Part shown: positions 1-6,294 of the stretch, piece by piece
Layout of the letters: every line of letters starts with the position of its first letter
Numbering within the stretch: position 1 is the stretch's first letter
Source of the DNA: Burkholderiaceae bacterium
GTDB lineage: Bacteria > Pseudomonadota > Gammaproteobacteria > Burkholderiales > Burkholderiaceae_C
Length of the DNA stretch: 7,924 nt
Direction of reading: 5' to 3'
Assembly (NCBI GenBank): GCA_023262645.1
Contig: JALRAA010000053.1
Coordinates: 1-7,924, forward strand
Notes under the pieces: generated by a model
What the model was told of the DNA's origin: nothing
Databases searched by the model: none
The model's input: the letters and a program-made list of their open reading frames with translations, nothing else
Translations under genes and position numbers: made by a program

Positions 1-1644
1 GGCTTTGGCCTCGCCCATGGCGTCTTGCATTTTTCCCAAAATATGCATGCGGGCTTCTTTGGCTTGGGCCAAAGCCACTTGCATGATTTCTTGGGTGATG
101 CCTTGGATTTTGATGTCCATTTGCAAAGCGGTGATGCCGTTGGTGGTACCCGCCACTTTGAAGTCCATGTCACCCAAATGGTCCTCGTCGCCCAAGATGT
201 CGGTGAGCACGGCAAAACGGTTGCCGTCTTTGATCAGCCCCATGGCGATACCCGCCACATGGGCTTTCATGGGAACACCCGCATCCATCAGTGACAAACA
301 ACCGCCACAGACCGAAGCCATGGATGAAGAGCCATTGGATTCTGTGATTTCTGACACCACACGCATGGTGTAAGGAAACTCTTCTTTGGTTGGCAAACAT
401 GCCGCCAGAGCACGTTTGGCCAAACGACCGTGACCGATTTCGCGGCGTTTCGTGCTGCCCATGCGACCAACTTCGCCGGTGGCAAACGGAGGCATGTTGT
501 AGTGGAACATGAAGCGGTCTTCGAATTCACCGGCCAATGCATCGATGCGTTGTGCATCGCGCTCTGTTCCGAGGGTGGTGACCACCAAAGCTTGTGTTTC
601 ACCACGGGTAAACAAGGCTGAGCCGTGGGTGCGTGGCAATACGCTATTGCGGATTTCGATCGGGCGCACTGTGCGGGTATCGCGACCATCGATACGTGGC
701 TCACCGGCCAAAATTTGGCTGCGAACAATGCGTGCTTCGATGTCAAACAACATGCTTTCAACTTTCACGCTGTCGAATTCAACGCCGTCGGCTTTGAGCC
801 CTTCCATGACCGCGGCATAGGCTTCACGGCATGCTTGGGTACGGCTTTGCTTGTTGCGAATTTGGTAGGCCGCAGCCAACTTGTCGTCGGCCAAGGCAGC
901 CACTTTGGCAATCAATGGCTCGTCCTTGGCAGGTGGCTGCCAATCCCAAACGGGCTTGCCTGCATCGCGCACCAATTCGTGGATGGCGTTGATGGCAATG
1001 CGGCTTTGTTCGTGACCAAACACCACGGCACCGAGCATGACTTCTTCAGACATTTGCAAGGCTTCTGACTCGACCATCAGCACCGCAGATTCGGTACCTG
1101 CAACCACCAGATCAAGCTTGCTGTCCTTGAGCTGGGTCTGGCCCGGGTTGAGCACGTATTCGCCGTTCACATAGCCCACGCGCGCTGCGCCAATGGGGCC
1201 ATTGAATGGGATGCCGCTGACCGACAGGGCCGCCGAAGTGGCGATCATGGCGGCGATGTCGGCCTGCACCTCGGGGTTGAGGCTCAATACGTGCACGATC
1301 ACCTGCACCTCGTTGTAGAAACCTTCGGGAAACAGCGGACGGATAGGACGGTCAATCAGACGGCTGGTCAGGGTTTCGTGTTCGCTGGGCTTGGCTTCGC
1401 GCTTGAAGAAGCTGCCTGGGATTTTTCCGGCGGCGTATGTTTTTTCGATGTAGTCGACGGTCAAGGGGAAAAAATCTTGGCCGGGTTTGGCGTTTTTCGA
1501 GCCCACCACAGTGGCCAGAACCACGGTGTCATCGATGTTGACCATGACGGCTCCGCCGGACTGGCGTGCGATCTCTCCGGTTTCCATGGTGACCGTGTGC
1601 TGGCCCCATTGAAAGGTTTTGCTGACTTTATTGAATAAGGACAT
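1..1644 (-). CDS. pnp: Polyribonucleotide nucleotidyltransferase (PNPase), 3' end cut by window edge
   Basis: PNPase degrades RNA 3'-to-5' using phosphate, releasing nucleoside diphosphates. It acts in the cytoplasm as a trimer and, in many bacteria, in the degradosome. The first 548 codons are open without interruption from ATG 1642-1644 to the window edge. The start reads MSLFNKVSKTFQWG and is preceded by AGGA seven bases upstream (minus-strand 1655-1652). Both RNase PH-like domains and the helical linker are present. The phosphate-binding GSSS falls at residues 438-441. The acidic catalytic cluster GDEDHLGDMD includes Asp486 and Asp492, matching E. coli numbering. The RNA-binding KH and S1 domains, normally the last 150 or so residues, lie outside the window, so truncation here is only by the edge. 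The gene follows rpsO in the classic rpsO-pnp order. Identification is very secure. Confidence 0.98.
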   Translation of the reverse strand, partial: MSLFNKVSKTFQWGQHTVTMETGEIARQSGGAVMVNIDDTVVLATVVGSKNAKPGQDFFPLTVDYIEKTYAAGKIPGSFFKREAKPSEHETLTSRLIDRPIRPLFPEGFYNEVQVIVHVLSLNPEVQADIAAMIATSAALSVSGIPFNGPIGAARVGYVNGEYVLNPGQTQLKDSKLDLVVAGTESAVLMVESEALQMSEEVMLGAVVFGHEQSRIAINAIHELVRDAGKPVWDWQPPAKDEPLIAKVAALADDKLAAAYQIRNKQSRTQACREAYAAVMEGLKADGVEFDSVKVESMLFDIEARIVRSQILAGEPRIDGRDTRTVRPIEIRNSVLPRTHGSALFTRGETQALVVTTLGTERDAQRIDALAGEFEDRFMFHYNMPPFATGEVGRMGSTKRREIGHGRLAKRALAACLPTKEEFPYTMRVVSEITESNGSSSMASVCGGCLSLMDAGVPMKAHVAGIAMGLIKDGNRFAVLTDILGDEDHLGDMDFKVAGTTNGITALQMDIKIQGITQEIMQVALAQAKEARMHILGKMQDAMGEAKA

Positions 1645-1670
1645 GTGGAATTCCTGAACAGTGAGGGGAA

Positions 1671-1686
1671 GTGAAGGCCACTTCAC
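1671..1686 (-). promoter_or_regulatory. Start-proximal stem-loop in pnp leader
   Basis: Six-base inverted repeat GTGAAG (1671-1676) and CTTCAC (1681-1686) with a four-base loop, ending 26 bases before the pnp start codon. In minus-strand RNA it would form a small hairpin just upstream of the Shine-Dalgarno region. With the stem-loop at 1719-1753 it gives the pnp leader two hairpins, as in enterobacterial pnp leaders. A regulatory role is inference. Confidence 0.4.
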
Positions 1687-1718
1687 AAAAGCCCAAAGTG
1701 ACTGTCAGAACACGATGC

Positions 1719-1753
1719 CATTCCAGAAAAATACACGGTCTTTTTTTGGAATG
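1719..1753 (-). promoter_or_regulatory. Longer stem-loop in pnp leader, possible RNase III processing site
   Basis: CATTCCA (1719-1725) pairs with TGGAATG (1747-1753). Just inside, AAAAA (1727-1731) faces a run of T (1741-1746), so minus-strand RNA can form about 12 base pairs with one A-C mismatch and a loop of roughly nine bases. It lies in the 208-base rpsO-pnp gap, 74 bases before the pnp start. In E. coli the pnp leader contains an RNase III-cleaved duplex through which PNPase represses itself. The structure is seen here; the analogous role is inferred from position only, and no sequence homology to the E. coli element is claimed. Confidence 0.45.
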
Positions 1754-1804
1754 ACACAGCTTCGCTCTGAGTCAGTTGCTTTGAATGTGCCCTGCCCCAT
1801 GCGC

Positions 1805-1838
1805 CAACGCCTGAGTGAATGAACAGACTCAGGCGTTG
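1805..1838 (-). terminator. 12-bp hairpin after rpsO: terminator or mRNA-stabilising stem
   Basis: A perfect inverted repeat, CAACGCCTGAGT (1805-1816) and ACTCAGGCGTTG (1827-1838), has a 10-base loop and begins 14 bases after the rpsO stop codon. The position matches the intercistronic rpsO terminator of enterobacteria. No U-tract follows on the minus strand (next bases are GCGCATGGGG) and none on the plus strand, so it is not a textbook intrinsic terminator. Attenuation between rpsO and pnp, or protection of the rpsO 3' end from exonucleases, are the likely roles. Confidence 0.55.
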
Positions 1839-1852
1839 CACCGGGCGGGGAG

Positions 1853-2116
1853 TTACTTGCGCAAACCCAATTTGGCAATCAGCGCGGTGTAGCGCTCAGC
1901 GTCTTTGGATTTGAGGTAGTCGAGCAATTTGCGTCGACGGCTGACCATGCGCAACAAACCACGGCGACCATGGTGATCCTTGGCGTGTGTTTTGAAATGG
2001 GGGGTCAGTTCATTGATGCGTGCGGTCAGGATGGCGACCTGCACTTCGGGGCTGCCAGTGTCGTTGGCAGAACGGGCGTTGGCCTTGACGACCTCGGCCT
2101 TGTTTAATGTTGTCAT
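1853..2116 (-). CDS. rpsO: 30S ribosomal protein S15
   Basis: S15 is a primary 16S rRNA binding protein of the 30S platform, contacting the helix 20-22 junction and forming an intersubunit bridge. The 87-residue product is slightly shorter than the 89 residues of E. coli S15. It carries the family signatures DTGSPEVQVA near residues 19-28 and DHHGRRGLLRMVSRRRKLL near 47-65, ending in LGLRK. The same frame stays open upstream for 58 more codons, but that extension has no S15 similarity and would run into the aminotransferase gene. ATG 2114-2116 is therefore chosen, with GGA eight bases upstream. The gene precedes pnp on the same strand. Known S15 proteins repress their own mRNA through leader structure; the leader here is about 80 bases, but I cannot assign a specific S15 operator in it. 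Confidence 0.97.
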   Translation of the reverse strand: MTTLNKAEVVKANARSANDTGSPEVQVAILTARINELTPHFKTHAKDHHGRRGLLRMVSRRRKLLDYLKSKDAERYTALIAKLGLRK

Positions 2117-2201
2117 GGTGTTTTTCCAAAAAATTTGACATGCGCCAACAGCCGGAAATGCCAGATGGCGTGAACTTAGCCCGAAATGGTTAAGCCTTGG
2201 A

Positions 2202-2207
2202 ATTATA
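2202..2207 (-). promoter_or_regulatory. Candidate -10 box of the rpsO promoter
   Basis: Minus-strand 2207-2202 reads TATAAT, a perfect sigma-70 -10 hexamer. It overlaps the TAA stop of the upstream aminotransferase gene (2205-2203). A start site near 2195 would give an rpsO leader of about 80 bases. No good -35 match lies 16-18 bases upstream and there is no extended -10 TG, so the call rests on the hexamer and its position before a highly expressed ribosomal gene. Confidence 0.5.
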
Positions 2208-3363
2208 GCTTTCCCAGCCACTGCCTGAGGCGGCACGCGCCCTCGCCCAACCTGTCGGGGTCTTTCGAAGCAAAGCACCAGCGCAACCAACCCTGCGCTT
2301 GGGGCGCAAAAGCACTCCCCGGCGCCAAGCCCAACCCAGCTTCGGCCACCAACCGCTTCGCGGTCAGCAGATCGTCTGCATGACCTGAAATAGAGAAAAA
2401 AGCATACATCCCACCATCTGGTGTAGCCAATTGCAACCCAGAAACAGGGGCCAATTCAGCGACCAAGCGGTCACGGCAAGCGCGCATCTGAGCCACGACG
2501 CGCGGCACCACCTCACCTGCATGGCGCATGGCAGCTTCACCTGCACGCTGAACGAACACGCTGGCACATGAGGTGTTGAATTCGATCAACTTGCCCATGT
2601 GCTCGGTCATGGCTGCCGGCATGACCAACCATCCCAGACGCCATCCGGTCATCAAAAAACTTTTTGAAAAACTGTGTGCCACGACCAAGCGGTCTTCAGG
2701 GGCGGCTATGTCGAGAAAGCTTGGAGCGCACAGGTTTGCGCTGGGCAAATAGAACAAGTTTTCATAGACCTCGTCAGCCAATATCCAAGTGCCCGTCAAG
2801 CGGCAATGCGCCAAGATGGTTTGCTGCTCCTCGCGTGTCAAGGTCCAGCCAGTGGGGTTGTTGGGTGAATTGATCACGAGCAAACGGGTGCGGTCCGTGA
2901 TAGCAGCGAGCAATGCATCCATGGGCAAAGTCCATCTGCCTTGTTGCGGTTGCAAACACACCGTGTGCAATTGCGCGCCCAAAATCACCGGTTGTGCTGT
3001 CAAGTTGGGCCAAACGGGGGTGACCACCACCGCATGGTCTGCGGGGTTGAGCAATGCTTGCATCGCCAACATCAAAGCATTCACCCCGCCAGATGTGACC
3101 GCAATCCGCTCAACCCCAATGTCTGCACGGTGGCGTGACTGCATTTCAGCCGCAATGGCTTCACGCAACGACGGCAAGCCCAGGTTATGGGCATAAAACG
3201 TTTCGCCTGCATTTAATGAATCGATGGCGGCTTGACGCACAAACTCTGGGCTGACTTCATCGCTTTCGCCAAACCAAAACGCCAACACATCGCTGCGCCC
3301 GAGCCCGGCGTTGGCAACATCGCGGATGCGTGAGGCTTGCAAGTCAATGATGGTTTGGCGCAT
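2203..3363 (-). CDS. Class I/II PLP-dependent aminotransferase, substrate unknown
   Basis: A 386-residue fold-type I aminotransferase of the aspartate aminotransferase-like group. Visible motifs (numbered from ATG 3361-3363) are the tyrosine-containing FYAHNLG near 56-62, the ring-stacking region PVWPN near 116-120, SPNNPTG at about 166-172, DEVYE at 197-201, the Schiff-base lysine Lys234 in SFSKSFLMTGWRLGW, and a C-terminal WLRWCF whose Arg361 should bind the substrate carboxylate. All catalytic residues appear present, so it should be active. The frame stays open 32 codons further upstream, but that would overlap tsaD and has no family similarity. The chosen start gives the usual length and a 22-base gap after tsaD, though its Shine-Dalgarno is weak. 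It is probably co-transcribed with tsaD. The amino donor and acceptor cannot be read from the sequence. Confidence 0.93.
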   Translation of the reverse strand: MRQTIIDLQASRIRDVANAGLGRSDVLAFWFGESDEVSPEFVRQAAIDSLNAGETFYAHNLGLPSLREAIAAEMQSRHRADIGVERIAVTSGGVNALMLAMQALLNPADHAVVVTPVWPNLTAQPVILGAQLHTVCLQPQQGRWTLPMDALLAAITDRTRLLVINSPNNPTGWTLTREEQQTILAHCRLTGTWILADEVYENLFYLPSANLCAPSFLDIAAPEDRLVVAHSFSKSFLMTGWRLGWLVMPAAMTEHMGKLIEFNTSCASVFVQRAGEAAMRHAGEVVPRVVAQMRACRDRLVAELAPVSGLQLATPDGGMYAFFSISGHADDLLTAKRLVAEAGLGLAPGSAFAPQAQGWLRWCFASKDPDRLGEGACRLRQWLGKL

Positions 3364-3385
3364 GGTGAAGGGACTTGTATGGTTA

Positions 3386-4426
3386 TCAGGCAGTTGCGAT
3401 TTGCGCCAGCGGCCAGCGCGGCAACACATGGAAAGCATAATTTTTTTGGGCCGTCTCAACCCCTGAATTTATGCGCATGGCGGCAGCCATGGCGATCATG
3501 GCACCGTTGTCGGTGCACAGCTCGGGTTCGGGGTAATGCACTTTGGCGCCCAGCGCTTGGCAATCTTTTTGCAACTGCTCACGCAGCATGCGATTGGCCC
3601 CCACGCCGCCGGCCACCACCAATGTTTTCAGACCGGTATGTTGGAGGGCTTTCACCGATTTTTTGACCAGCACTTCCACAATCGCCGCTTGGGTAGATGC
3701 AGCCAGATCAGCTTTGCGAGCCGCTAATTCATCACCAAGTTTGCGGCTTTGGGTCAACACGGCGGTTTTGAGGCCCGCAAAAGAAAAATCTAAATTGGGT
3801 TGATGCAGCAGCGGTCTGGGCAATGCAAACGCTTGCGGGTTACCAAGGGCGGCCAATGCAGACAAGGCAGGGCCGCCGGGATAGCCCAAGCCCAGCAATT
3901 TGGCCGATTTATCAAATGCCTCTCCCGCAGCGTCATCGATGGTCTCACCCAGCAGCTCGTAATTGCCCACGGCCTTGACACACATCAATTGCGTGTGCCC
4001 ACCCGAGACCAACAACGCCACGAAGGGAAAAGTCGGCGGCTCGGCACCCATGAAGGGCGAAAGCAAATGCCCCTCTAAATGGTGAACACCCAACACGGGT
4101 TTGCCCAGACTCGCCGCCAGCGCACAAGCCGTGCCTGCACCGACCAACAAGGCACCCGCCAAACCGGGGCCCCGGGTGTAGGCCACCACATCCAATTCGG
4201 ACAACGGTAGTGCGGCTTGCTGCATCACCTGTTGAATCAATGGCAAAACCCGTCGAATATGGTCTCTGCTGGCCAATTCAGGCACGACACCGCCATAAGC
4301 CTCGTGCATGGCCGCTTGGGTATGCAGGGCTTGCGCGACCAACTGCGGCCATCCGCCACGCGCTTCTGTGCGAACCAGGGCCACACCGGTTTCGTCACAA
4401 GAAGATTCAATGCCCAATATCCACAT
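3386..4426 (-). CDS. tsaD: tRNA N6-adenosine threonylcarbamoyltransferase TsaD
   Basis: TsaD transfers the threonylcarbamoyl group from threonylcarbamoyl-AMP to A37 of tRNAs that read ANN codons, acting with TsaB and TsaE. The product was formerly called Gcp or YgjD. The 346 residues match the usual family length. Motifs in order are the N-terminal GIESSCDETGVA (5-16), the metal-binding HHLEGH with His116 and His120, the nucleotide-site loop VSGGHTQL (140-147), GETIDDAAGEAFDK (160-173), VAGGVGANRMLR (271-282), and CTDNGAMIA with the expected metal ligand Asp306. The start at ATG 4424-4426 gives the canonical MWILGIESSCDE beginning, although no strong Shine-Dalgarno precedes it. It heads the left gene block and is divergent from ybiB. 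In enterobacteria tsaD is divergent from rpsU instead. Confidence 0.98.
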   Translation of the reverse strand: MWILGIESSCDETGVALVRTEARGGWPQLVAQALHTQAAMHEAYGGVVPELASRDHIRRVLPLIQQVMQQAALPLSELDVVAYTRGPGLAGALLVGAGTACALAASLGKPVLGVHHLEGHLLSPFMGAEPPTFPFVALLVSGGHTQLMCVKAVGNYELLGETIDDAAGEAFDKSAKLLGLGYPGGPALSALAALGNPQAFALPRPLLHQPNLDFSFAGLKTAVLTQSRKLGDELAARKADLAASTQAAIVEVLVKKSVKALQHTGLKTLVVAGGVGANRMLREQLQKDCQALGAKVHYPEPELCTDNGAMIAMAAAMRINSGVETAQKNYAFHVLPRWPLAQIATA

Positions 4427-4496
4427 GCAAGCGAGTTTAGCTTTGCGTGATTTGCCTCATAACTGAAAGTCATCAAGCTTGTTTCACAATGCAACC
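4427..4496. other. Divergent intergenic region between tsaD and ybiB
   Basis: Seventy bases between the two start codons must hold, or overlap, the promoters of both blocks unless these lie inside the genes. CATAAC (4458-4463, plus) is a partial -10 match but lacks a -35 at proper spacing. The minus strand offers TTGTGA and TTATGA hexamers, but about 21 bases apart. No clear operator, LexA-type box or long inverted repeat is visible. Promoter positions are therefore left open. Confidence 0.4.
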
Positions 4497-5408
4497 ATGA
4501 GCATCAGCCACTTCATTCGAGAAATTGGGCGCGGCAAACAAGGCGCTCGCGATTTGTCGCGCGAGCAAGCTGCCGAGTTGATGGGCCAAGTGTTGGATGG
4601 CAAGGTGTCTGATTTGCAACTGGGCGCGTTTTGCATCGCCATGCGTATCAAGGGTGAAACAGCGCAAGAGATGGCCGGTTTTCTCGATGCCACTGCTGCA
4701 CGTTTGAACACCCTTCCCTCAGCGCAAGGGCAACTGACTGTGGTGCTGCCCAGCTACAACGGGTCGCGACGCCTGCCCTTGCTGACACCGCTCTTGGCTT
4801 GGCTGTTGGCGCAACAAGGGCTGCGGGTGTTGGTGCACGGCGGCAACACAGAGGACACGCGAGTTTCCACAGCAGACGTGATGCAGGCTTTGGGCATGAC
4901 ACAACTGAACCAATTGCGACCACTGCAGACGAATGAGATTGCGTTTGTCCCCACCGAAGTGTTGTGCCCAGGGTTGTGGCAGCTGTTGCAAATCCGGCGG
5001 GCTGTGGGCCTGAGAAATTCGGGACACAGTTTGGTGAAACTCATGAACCCTGTGGCCGGTCCGGCTTTGCTGGTGACAAGTTACACCCATCCCGAATACG
5101 AAGCTTCTATGTTGGAAACCTTGCAACTCACCAAAGCCCATGCCATGTTGCTACGCGGCACCGAAGGTGAGCCCGTGGCTGACCCCAGGCGCATGCGTAA
5201 ATCCACTTTGCTGTTGAACGGTTTGGTGCATGACATCCATGACCCGAATGACATGGCTTCGGCAGACAACCCCGCTTTTCCGATAGGGTTAGACGCGGCC
5301 GCCACGGCCCAGTACATTCGTTCAATGATTGAAGCACCAAGCAGCATCCCGACGCCGATTCAGCACCAAGTCTCCTTGCTGTGCAAACTGGCAACTGCGA
5401 TTTGCTAA
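4497..5408 (+). CDS. ybiB: YbiB family DNA-binding protein (TrpD2, glycosyltransferase 3 fold)
   Basis: The 303-residue product resembles E. coli YbiB. That protein has the anthranilate phosphoribosyltransferase (TrpD) fold, lacks the TrpD reaction, binds nucleic acids with little sequence specificity, and is induced in the SOS response. Visible features are the N-terminal IREIGRGKQGARDLS (8-22), LGAFCIAMRIKGET (43-56), PSYNGSR (85-91) where TrpD would have its phosphoribosyl-pyrophosphate loop, GLRNSGHSLVKLMNP (171-185), THPEYEASM (197-205) and RGTEGEP (220-226). ATG 4497 is preferred over the in-frame ATG 4479 because MSISHFIREIGRGK then aligns with the E. coli start; neither has a convincing Shine-Dalgarno. 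The C-terminus stops about 17-20 residues before that of E. coli YbiB, just before cobA. No LexA box is visible upstream. The cellular role is unproven. Confidence 0.93.
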   Translation: MSISHFIREIGRGKQGARDLSREQAAELMGQVLDGKVSDLQLGAFCIAMRIKGETAQEMAGFLDATAARLNTLPSAQGQLTVVLPSYNGSRRLPLLTPLLAWLLAQQGLRVLVHGGNTEDTRVSTADVMQALGMTQLNQLRPLQTNEIAFVPTEVLCPGLWQLLQIRRAVGLRNSGHSLVKLMNPVAGPALLVTSYTHPEYEASMLETLQLTKAHAMLLRGTEGEPVADPRRMRKSTLLLNGLVHDIHDPNDMASADNPAFPIGLDAAATAQYIRSMIEAPSSIPTPIQHQVSLLCKLATAIC

Positions 5409-5415
5409 CTTCTGC

Positions 5416-6231
5416 ATGTCCATGACTTCACACACACACTCCCCCTTCATCCCACAGGTCACATTGGTTGGCGCTGGCCCTGGCGACCCCGAATTGCTCA
5501 CCCTCAAAGCCGTCAAGGCGATCACATCTGCCACGGTGTTGATGGTGGATGATTTGGTCCATCCCGATGTCTTGCAACACGCCAGCCCGACAGCGCGCAT
5601 CATCCATGTCGGCAAACGAGGCGGTTGTCAATCTACACCGCAGGCGTTCATAGAAAAGTTAATGGCGCAGGAAGCCCTGGCCGGTGAAAAAGTGGTGAGG
5701 CTCAAAGGGGGTGATCCGTTAGTGTTTGGCCGAGGCGGAGAAGAACAACAACATTTGCGTGCTCAAGGCATCGCGGTTGAAGTGATCAACGGCATCACGG
5801 CTGGACTGGCTGCGGCACATGATCTGGGCATTGCATTGACACACCGTGCCCATGCCCACGGAGTACTCATGATCACGGGCCATGCGTCACCCAACCCATC
5901 TACCCAACGCATGCCCGCCATCGATTGGCCCTTGATCGCTCGCACGGCACATGAATGCCGCTTGACGCTGGTGGTTTATATGGGCGTTCAAACGGCAGCC
6001 CATTTACAACAAGCCCTGCTCGCTGGCTTACCTGCGGACACACCCGTGGCGGTGGTTGAGAACGCCAGCCTGCCCTCACAAAAACATGCCACCAGCCAAC
6101 TCGATCGCTTGAGCGATTTGTTTGAACGCGAACAGCTTGCCAGCCCTGCGGTCATCATCGTGGGTGACGTACTTCAGGGCCTGCAAAAACTGAAGCAGGC
6201 TGACGCACCCCATTCGGCACTGCAAGCCTGA
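5416..6231 (+). CDS. cobA: Uroporphyrinogen-III C-methyltransferase (SUMT)
   Basis: SUMT methylates uroporphyrinogen III at C2 and C7 with S-adenosylmethionine to give precorrin-2, the branch point to siroheme and cobalamin. The 271-residue single-domain protein matches stand-alone SUMT length; there is no fused CysG oxidase/ferrochelatase domain. Motifs are VGAGPGDPELLTLKA near residues 17-31, HVGKRGG (64-70), VRLKGGDPLVFGRGGEE (94-110), NGITAGLAAA near 125-134, LTHRAHAHG (141-149) and TGH (154-156). ATG 5416 leaves seven bases after the ybiB stop; ATG 5422 is an equally possible start and neither has a strong Shine-Dalgarno. The open frame back to 5329 overlaps ybiB and lacks family similarity. 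Tight spacing suggests co-transcription and perhaps translational coupling with ybiB. No nitrite or sulfite reductase gene, the usual siroheme consumers, is in the window. Confidence 0.95.
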   Translation: MSMTSHTHSPFIPQVTLVGAGPGDPELLTLKAVKAITSATVLMVDDLVHPDVLQHASPTARIIHVGKRGGCQSTPQAFIEKLMAQEALAGEKVVRLKGGDPLVFGRGGEEQQHLRAQGIAVEVINGITAGLAAAHDLGIALTHRAHAHGVLMITGHASPNPSTQRMPAIDWPLIARTAHECRLTLVVYMGVQTAAHLQQALLAGLPADTPVAVVENASLPSQKHATSQLDRLSDLFEREQLASPAVIIVGDVLQGLQKLKQADAPHSALQA

Positions 6232-6294
6232 TCAGGCGGTGTCTTTTGTACTCGGGGGATAATCTGAGTTTTCGCAAGCTTATTGGGGCGACAC

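Noticed and set aside
25..1638. Long plus-strand open frames (25-294, 430-621, 625-1068, 1291-1638) opposite pnp
   Set aside because: They are antisense shadows of the continuous PNPase frame, whose conserved motifs account for the region. The translated shadows show no recognisable domain and no consistent ribosome binding sites.
1645..1654. Ten-base match GTGGAATTCC shared with 7913-7922
   Set aside because: Exact 10-mers recur by chance in a sequence this long, and the flanks do not match. It is not a repeat or a transposon end.
1680..1708. CTGACA and TGAAGT on the minus strand as a pnp promoter
   Set aside because: The -35 is good and spacing is 17, but the -10 matches only three of six bases and overlaps the start-proximal stem-loop.
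2117..2290. 58-codon N-terminal extension of rpsO to 2290
   Set aside because: It has no S15 similarity and overlaps the end of the aminotransferase gene. The canonical S15 start is ATG 2114-2116.
3364..3459. 32-codon N-terminal extension of the aminotransferase to 3459
   Set aside because: It overlaps the tsaD C-terminus and is unlike the start of the family. The ATG at 3361-3363 gives normal length.
6225..6250. Palindrome GCCTGATCAGGC at the cobA stop followed by some T residues, as a cobA terminator
   Set aside because: The stem is only about four base pairs around a four-base loop, and the T-rich stretch is several bases away and interrupted. It is too weak for an intrinsic terminator.
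6240..6270. GATAAT (6258-6263) as the -10 box of a prfB promoter
   Set aside because: No -35-like hexamer lies at suitable spacing (GGCGGT at 17 bases). It remains possible but unsupported.
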